A stretch of DNA of 64,000 bases from Mucilaginibacter_A sp964236465. Lineage in GTDB: Bacteria > Bacteroidota > Bacteroidia > Sphingobacteriales > Sphingobacteriaceae. Below the pieces are notes generated by a model that was not told the origin of the DNA, did not search any database, and saw nothing but the letters and a program-made list of their open reading frames with translations. Numbering within the stretch: the stretch's first letter is position 1; every line of letters begins with the position of its first letter. Shown here piece after piece: positions 59,202-64,000 of this stretch. The DNA is taken from positions 1-64,000 of the forward strand of contig CAXSBZ010000013.1 in the NCBI GenBank assembly GCA_964236465.1. Direction: 5' to 3'. Both the position numbers and the translations under genes were made by a program.

Positions 59202-62183
59202 ATGAAACGACCTCTACTTCTTATTTTACTTTTCCTGCTGGCTTCGGTTGCTTTGCAAGCACAAACTTTGCACGAAGTGCGCGGCATTATCCAGGATACT
59301 ACAGGTACAACTTTGCCCGGGACGGTAGTGAGATTAGTTTCAGGATCAGATACCGTGGCTACGGCGGCGGATGCAAATGGTGCATTTGTATTTACAAAAG
59401 TAAAATCTCCTGAGTTTAAATTGACGATCAGTTTAATAGGTTTCCAGCCGTTGAACAGGCGTTTTTTAAAGCAAACTGCTGATCCTGCAACTATAAATGT
59501 GGGCGTAATCAGATTAAAAACGGTACTCAACCAGCTTAAAGGGGTAACTATTGTGGGCGTGAACCCGGTAATGCTGAAAGAAGATACTGTAGAATTTAAA
59601 GCAAGTGCCTATAAAGTAAGGGAAAACGCACCTACAGAAGATATGATCAAAAAGCTGCCAGGTGTGGATGTGGATGCACAGGGAAATATAACGGCACAGG
59701 GAAAATCGGTTACAAAAGTCAGGATCAACGGAAAAGATTTTATGGGCGGCGATGTAAAATCGGTTACTAAAAACTTGCCCGCGGATGTGATCGAAAGTAT
59801 CCAGATGATTGATGATTATGGCGATCAGGCAAACTTAACCGGCGTAAAAACCGGTGAGCCGGATAAAATTATGAATATTGTGATCCGGAAGGACCGGAAC
59901 GTGGGTTACTCTTTGCAGGCAACTGCCGGGGCCGGACGTGATGCTTTGCCGCAAACAAACGGAACGCCAAGCCCGACAAATCCATCAGCAATTAATAATA
60001 ATGAAGATAAGAACCGGTACTTAGGAACGGTAAATTACTTCAGTTTTAAAGGCGACCGGCAGATTTCTGTTTTGGGAAATATCAATAACACCAATATCAA
60101 CACATTTACTTTTGGCGGCGGCGGCGTAGCACGAGGCGGCGGTGGTGGATTTGGCGGCGGTGGTGGCGGCCGCGGAAATGCTTTGCAAGGCGCAAGTACA
60201 ACATCGAACCAAAATGGTATTACGGATGCCCATGCTTTGGGTTTGAATTTCAGGGACCAATGGGGGAAAAAATTATCGGTTTACGGTAGTTATAGCTTTT
60301 CGGACAATACGGTACGTACAATCAGCAGTACATTTCAGCAGACAGTAAATGCCGGAGTAACCAGCAACAATAGCCAGAATAACACGCAAACCAGTCAGAA
60401 TATCAACCACCGGCTTACCTGGAATATGGAGTACAAACCGGATACGGTTAATTATTTAAAAATTACACCAACTTTTTCTTATGCCGGTGTAAATACCAAT
60501 TCTAATTCCAACGTCAATAATTTAACAACTGAAGCAATAGCTAACAATACTATTTACAATCAGGTTACTACAGATCATTCAAAGTCGCCCAATTACGGAA
60601 TCAATGTGTTGTTCAATCACCGCTTCCGGGCAACACTCCGTAATTTAAGCATCAATTTAAATGCAAATTCAGCCAAAACAGATGAGCTCGATAATCCGAT
60701 AACAACCTATTCTTCCGGCTATCCTTCTGCCCCCGGTTATCAGTTGATCAATACCAACAGCCGGACCAGCAGCATAAGCACAAATGTTTCTTATTTGGAG
60801 CCGATTGGAAAATTATCTTATCTGGAATTAAATTATGCGCTCAACCATTCTTATACCAACAGTGATAAAGCCACAGATACTTTGACGGCAAATAATGAAC
60901 AAAACCGATATGCGCTTTTGAGCAATAGCTACAATTATACTTTTACCACCAATCGTTTTGGGTTGAATTACCGGTTTATCGAGAAGAAATACAACTACAC
61001 CTTGGGCGTAGGTGTGCAGCCGGCAGTTTTGGACGGCTATTCGCCTACAACCGGACAAAGTACACATGTTTCGACGTTCAACTTTATTCCCACGGCCCGT
61101 TTTATTTACAATTTTTCACGTAGCCAGGCTTTAAATTTCAATTACAACGGGTCCAGCAATCAGCCCAGCTTCAATTATTTGCAGCCGGTTATTGATTTTT
61201 CCAACCCATTATATCCGGTGCAGGGAAATCCAAATTTGAAACCAGAATTTAACAACAATTTTACTTTGCGTTATAATAAGTTCAGTTTTGCAACGGGCGA
61301 TATCCTGTTTACCAACTTAACGTTCAATCAAACCAACAACAAGATCGTAACCAACTCAATTTTGTATCCTAAAGTTGACCCTTTGATAATTCCAAAATTA
61401 CAAGGCACTTACCTCACCCAATATTTAAATACGGATGGTTATTACACCTCGTCTTTAAATGCCACTTATGCAAAGCCTTGGGCAAAACGAAGATATACGC
61501 TGATGTTCAATGCGAATGCAACTTACACCAACAACATCGGTTACAGCAGTAATGTAACTTACAATGCGATTACCAATAGCGAAACGTTGGTTACCCAAAA
61601 AAATATAGCAAAATCTTTGGTGGTTACGCCGGGTATCCGTTTCCGTACAGATATTACAGATGTGATTGATGCACAGTTTTTGACTAATTACAGCATCAGC
61701 ACAATCAATAATAGTATTATTTCAACTGATTTTAGAAATACGGCCGCCAAAACACTTACTTTAGGTTTGAACGGTAAAAATTATCTGTGGAAAAATTATA
61801 CGGTGAGCTATGATTATACCAAGCTGATTTATAGCGGTTTTAACGGTGTAAACCAAACCAACCCCAATATTTTTAACGCTTATGTGGAGCGTCGTTTTCT
61901 GAAAAAAAACGCAGCAACTATCCGTGTGGCAGCATATGATTTATTCAACCAAAATACGGGTTATACTTACACGCCAAGCCCAAGCGGAACGGGCTATACT
62001 GTTCAAAATATCAATCGTTTGGGTAGATATTATCTGCTTTCTTTTAGTTTGAGGTTACAAAAATTTGCAGGCAAAGCACCGCAGCAAGATGAGTTCAGAG
62101 GGAGAAGAGAAGGCGGCGGAGAAGGCGGTGGCGGCCGCCCGGGTGGTGGTCTTCCAGGAGGTGGCGGCCCGCCAATGGACTAA
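59202..62183 (+). CDS. Outer-membrane TonB-receptor-like beta-barrel protein
   Basis: About 993 residues. The signal peptide ends near ALQAQ. A carboxypeptidase-regulatory-like domain (about 22-105) precedes a plug-like domain (IKKLPGVDVDAQGNITAQGK, VRINGKDFMGGD) and a large barrel of aromatic strands. No TonB box or nearby SusD is visible, so it may not import glycans. Two glycine-rich tracts stand out: residues about 305-328 (GGGGVARGGGGGFGG...), and the C-terminus (GGGLPGGGGPPMD). The last residue is not an aromatic, unlike typical barrels. The ATG at 59202 is preferred over a TTG at 59193. Confidence 0.87.
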   Translation: MKRPLLLILLFLLASVALQAQTLHEVRGIIQDTTGTTLPGTVVRLVSGSDTVATAADANGAFVFTKVKSPEFKLTISLIGFQPLNRRFLKQTADPATINVGVIRLKTVLNQLKGVTIVGVNPVMLKEDTVEFKASAYKVRENAPTEDMIKKLPGVDVDAQGNITAQGKSVTKVRINGKDFMGGDVKSVTKNLPADVIESIQMIDDYGDQANLTGVKTGEPDKIMNIVIRKDRNVGYSLQATAGAGRDALPQTNGTPSPTNPSAINNNEDKNRYLGTVNYFSFKGDRQISVLGNINNTNINTFTFGGGGVARGGGGGFGGGGGGRGNALQGASTTSNQNGITDAHALGLNFRDQWGKKLSVYGSYSFSDNTVRTISSTFQQTVNAGVTSNNSQNNTQTSQNINHRLTWNMEYKPDTVNYLKITPTFSYAGVNTNSNSNVNNLTTEAIANNTIYNQVTTDHSKSPNYGINVLFNHRFRATLRNLSINLNANSAKTDELDNPITTYSSGYPSAPGYQLINTNSRTSSISTNVSYLEPIGKLSYLELNYALNHSYTNSDKATDTLTANNEQNRYALLSNSYNYTFTTNRFGLNYRFIEKKYNYTLGVGVQPAVLDGYSPTTGQSTHVSTFNFIPTARFIYNFSRSQALNFNYNGSSNQPSFNYLQPVIDFSNPLYPVQGNPNLKPEFNNNFTLRYNKFSFATGDILFTNLTFNQTNNKIVTNSILYPKVDPLIIPKLQGTYLTQYLNTDGYYTSSLNATYAKPWAKRRYTLMFNANATYTNNIGYSSNVTYNAITNSETLVTQKNIAKSLVVTPGIRFRTDITDVIDAQFLTNYSISTINNSIISTDFRNTAAKTLTLGLNGKNYLWKNYTVSYDYTKLIYSGFNGVNQTNPNIFNAYVERRFLKKNAATIRVAAYDLFNQNTGYTYTPSPSGTGYTVQNINRLGRYYLLSFSLRLQKFAGKAPQQDEFRGRREGGGEGGGGRPGGGLPGGGGPPMD

Positions 62184-62195
62184 AAAAACAGGCAT

Positions 62196-62235
62196 AAAAA
62201 GAGCATCAGAAAAATTTTTCTGATGCTCTTTTTAC
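62196..62235 (+). terminator. Terminator of the barrel gene
   Basis: A perfect 19-bp stem, AAAAAGAGCATCAGAAAAA and its complement with no loop bases, followed by T-rich DNA. Part resembles a degenerate motif (CATAAAAAGAGCAT). Confidence 0.85.
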
Positions 62236-62317
62236 TTTTGTAAAAACAAGATATTTCTCGGCACAAAAACTAAATACAGGAAAACCAGTTGATTGACAGG
62301 AAGTGCAAAATACTCAA

Positions 62318-62331
62318 ATGCTTCTTTTATC
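62318..62331 (-). repeat. Interspersed motif copy upstream of the DUF427 gene
   Basis: ATGCTTCTTTTATC on the plus strand, 17 bp before the ATG at 62349. Confidence 0.75.
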
Positions 62332-62348
62332 CACTTAAAATTAAGATT

Positions 62349-62630
62349 ATGAAAGCCGAATGGAACAACCAAATTATAGCCGAAAGCGATGCTACAATTG
62401 TGATAGAAAACAACCAGTATTTCCCGCTGGAAGCCGTAAAAGCAGCGTATTTAAAACCCTCTTCCACGCACTCAACCTGCCCTTGGAAAGGTCTGGCATC
62501 TTATTATTCTTTAGATGTTGATGGAAAACAAAACCCGGATGCAGCATGGTTTTACCCCGAACCAAAAGACGCGGCTAAACAAATAAAAAATTATGTTGCC
62601 TTTTGGAAGGGCGTGAAAATTACCGGATAA
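62349..62630 (+). CDS. DUF427-domain protein
   Basis: A 93-residue protein. The DUF427 signature HSTCPWKGLASYYSLDVDG lies near residues 42-60, and WFYPEPKDAA near 67. The function of this small beta-rich family is unknown. The 20-codon extension to 62289 has no similarity, so the ATG at 62349 is chosen. A GATAAAAACAGTAT motif overlaps its TAA stop (62626-62639), and the downstream reductase starts 11 bp later, so they are probably cotranscribed. Confidence 0.9.
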   Translation: MKAEWNNQIIAESDATIVIENNQYFPLEAVKAAYLKPSSTHSTCPWKGLASYYSLDVDGKQNPDAAWFYPEPKDAAKQIKNYVAFWKGVKITG

Positions 62631-62639
62631 AAACAGTAT
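62626..62639 (+). repeat. Interspersed motif copy containing the DUF427 stop codon
   Basis: GATAAAAACAGTAT; the TAA at 62628-62630 ends the DUF427 gene. It lies 2 bp before the next ATG. Confidence 0.8.
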
Positions 62640-62641
62640 TG

Positions 62642-64000
62642 ATGAAAATTTATGATGTTATAGTAATTGGTTCCGGCCAAGCGGGCACGCCACTGGCCAA
62701 AAAGTTGGCCAAAGCCGGCAAAAAAACAGCTTTGATCGAGAAGCGTTTTGTGGGCGGAACTTGTGTAAACGATGGCTGCACACCCACAAAAACGATAATT
62801 GCTTCGGCCAGAAATGCTTATATGGCTACCCGAACAGATTTGGGTGTGGAAGTAAGCAGCTTTAAAGTAAATCTTCCGGCCATCATGCAGCGCAAGGATG
62901 GCATTGTACTGAAATCCCGAAATGGCGGACAGCAAGGTTTGGAAGACACGGAGAACCTCGACCTGATTTTTGGCGATGCTTCTTTTACCGGCATAAAAAT
63001 GATAACGGTTAACTTGAACGATGGCGGCATAGAGGAAATGACGGCCGAACTGATTTTTATCGATACCGGAGCCAAAACCACTATCCCCGAAATTGAAGGC
63101 ATAAAAACAGTACCGTATCTTACTTCAACCACTATTTTGGATTTGAAGGAATTGCCGGAAAGTCTGATCATTATTGGCGGTAATTATATCGGTTTGGAGT
63201 TTGGGCAGATGTTTTCGCGCTTCGGTTCTAAAATAACGGTTCTGGAAAAAGGTAAAAGGATTATGTCTCGCGAAGATGAAGACGTAAGCGAAACGGTAAC
63301 GCAGTTTTTATCCGAAGAAGGGATTTCGATAATCAGCAATGTCGAAATAATGAAAGCGGAAAAATCTCCCGAAGGAAAAATTACGGTAACGATCAAAAAA
63401 GATAACCGGCAGCAACAAATCACCGCTTCTCATTTGCTTGTTGCTGTCGGCCGTTCGCCTCAAACCAAAACCCTCAATTTAGAAAAAACCGGTATCGAAA
63501 CAGATGAAAAAGGCTTTATCAAAGTGAACGATAAACTCGAAACCACAGCTCAAAGTATTTATGCCATGGGTGATGTAAAACCTGGGCCTGCGTTTACACA
63601 TATTGCTTATAACGACCATTTGGTGGTGTTTAAAAACCTGATGAAAAATGCCAATGTTTCGATAAAAGGCCGCCCGGTTCCGTATTGTATGTTTACCGAT
63701 CCGCAGTTGGGCCGAGTTGGATTATCAGAAAATGAAGCACGCGAGCAAGGTTTGGATATTAAAGTTGCCAAACTGACTATGGAACATGTAGCTCGCGCCA
63801 ACGAAATGAACGAAACAAAAGGCTTTATGAAAGCAGTGGTTGATGCCAAAACCGATCAGATTTTGGGTGCCACCGTTTTAGGTTATGAAGGCGGAGAAGT
63901 GATGGCTGTTTTGCAAATGGCAATGCAGGGGAAAATAACGGCGCAGCAACTACGTGAAAACATATTTGCGCACCCAACCATGTCAGAATCGATCAATAAT
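62642..64000 (+). CDS. Flavin-dependent disulfide reductase family protein (mercuric reductase/Lpd-like, 3' end outside window)
   Basis: 453 residues are visible. The FAD motif VIVIGSGQAGTPLAKKLAKA is N-terminal. A redox pair lies in GGTCVNDGCTPTKT; the Cys-x4-Cys is intact. NAD(P)-binding GGNYIGLEFGQMFSRFG and the second FAD motif YAMGDV are present, and the C-terminal HPTMSESINN is the usual end, so only a few residues are missing. Substrate (lipoamide, Hg or other) is not decidable. Two in-frame motif copies (62976-62989 DASFT, 63100-63113 IKTVP). Confidence 0.9.
   Translation, partial: MKIYDVIVIGSGQAGTPLAKKLAKAGKKTALIEKRFVGGTCVNDGCTPTKTIIASARNAYMATRTDLGVEVSSFKVNLPAIMQRKDGIVLKSRNGGQQGLEDTENLDLIFGDASFTGIKMITVNLNDGGIEEMTAELIFIDTGAKTTIPEIEGIKTVPYLTSTTILDLKELPESLIIIGGNYIGLEFGQMFSRFGSKITVLEKGKRIMSREDEDVSETVTQFLSEEGISIISNVEIMKAEKSPEGKITVTIKKDNRQQQITASHLLVAVGRSPQTKTLNLEKTGIETDEKGFIKVNDKLETTAQSIYAMGDVKPGPAFTHIAYNDHLVVFKNLMKNANVSIKGRPVPYCMFTDPQLGRVGLSENEAREQGLDIKVAKLTMEHVARANEMNETKGFMKAVVDAKTDQILGATVLGYEGGEVMAVLQMAMQGKITAQQLRENIFAHPTMSESINN

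Noticed and set aside
7321..63113. The iterated motif as a CRISPR array or transposon ends
   Set aside because: Copies are scattered singly or in facing pairs, with no regular spacing, no cas genes and no target-site duplications or transposase nearby.

Overview
The window is from a Bacteroidota chromosome, most likely Sphingobacteriales (Pedobacter/Mucilaginibacter-like). The evidence is the gene set: gliding lipoprotein GldH next to a Cys-rich PSP1 protein and holB, DUF3078 and carboxypeptidase-regulatory outer-membrane proteins, single-subunit type-B SdhC, extended S16 and lone BirA. TAnnTTTG -7 promoter boxes also replace E. coli-type promoters. It is a dense housekeeping region with no insertion sequence, prophage, rRNA or CRISPR array.

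Layout. 1-2504: 5' part of mfd (minus). 2.7-5.0 kb: small membrane protein, Nif3-like protein, zinc-ribbon coiled-coil protein. 5.0-10.7 kb (minus): KAS III-like enzyme, radical SAM protein, LUD protein with a duplicated 3' end, ftsH, rsfS. 10.75-13.0 kb (plus): birA, a DsbD alpha-domain protein, pfkA. 13.1-18.6 kb: nucleotidase, rpsP, rimM, ORF6N protein, comM, ffh. 18.9-25.1 kb: envelope genes (two outer-membrane barrels, an HExxH mini-protein, two glucosaminidases), an O-methyltransferase and ruvX. 25.2-26.3 kb: a two-gene Mrr_N-HNH restriction-like cassette. 26.4-32.3 kb: holB, PSP1, gldH, Fic, rmuC. 32.3-43.9 kb: lipoprotein, thiL, divergent nadA/nadB, tRNA-Gly(CCC), gamma carbonic anhydrase, Ig-like lipoprotein, mnmG, ABC-F, NAD(P)-binding protein. 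44.0-46.3 kb: an MlaE-MlaF-MlaD-type lipid transporter. 46.3-52.7 kb: SNF2 helicase, dapF, Do-type protease, pdeM. 52.8-56.5 kb: sdhCAB. 56.6-64.0 kb: DsbD-like protein, YtxH protein, large TonB-receptor-like barrel, DUF427 protein, and a flavin disulfide reductase cut by the window edge.

Two signals go beyond gene content. First, a short motif, GATAAAAGAAGCAT, with a sister form GATAAAAACAGTAT, recurs about 60 times by hand count, on both strands, in intergenic DNA and inside genes in several reading frames. It often forms inverted pairs at gene ends and sometimes overlaps start or stop codons. This resembles DNA-uptake sequences or other highly iterated genomic signals, and I know of no description of it. 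Second, the 399-bp nadA-nadB intergenic region holds a cluster of DnaA boxes, and a near-perfect parS site lies just upstream of mnmG. Genes to the left are mostly on the minus strand and genes to the far right on the plus strand. The replication origin therefore probably lies near 35 kb.
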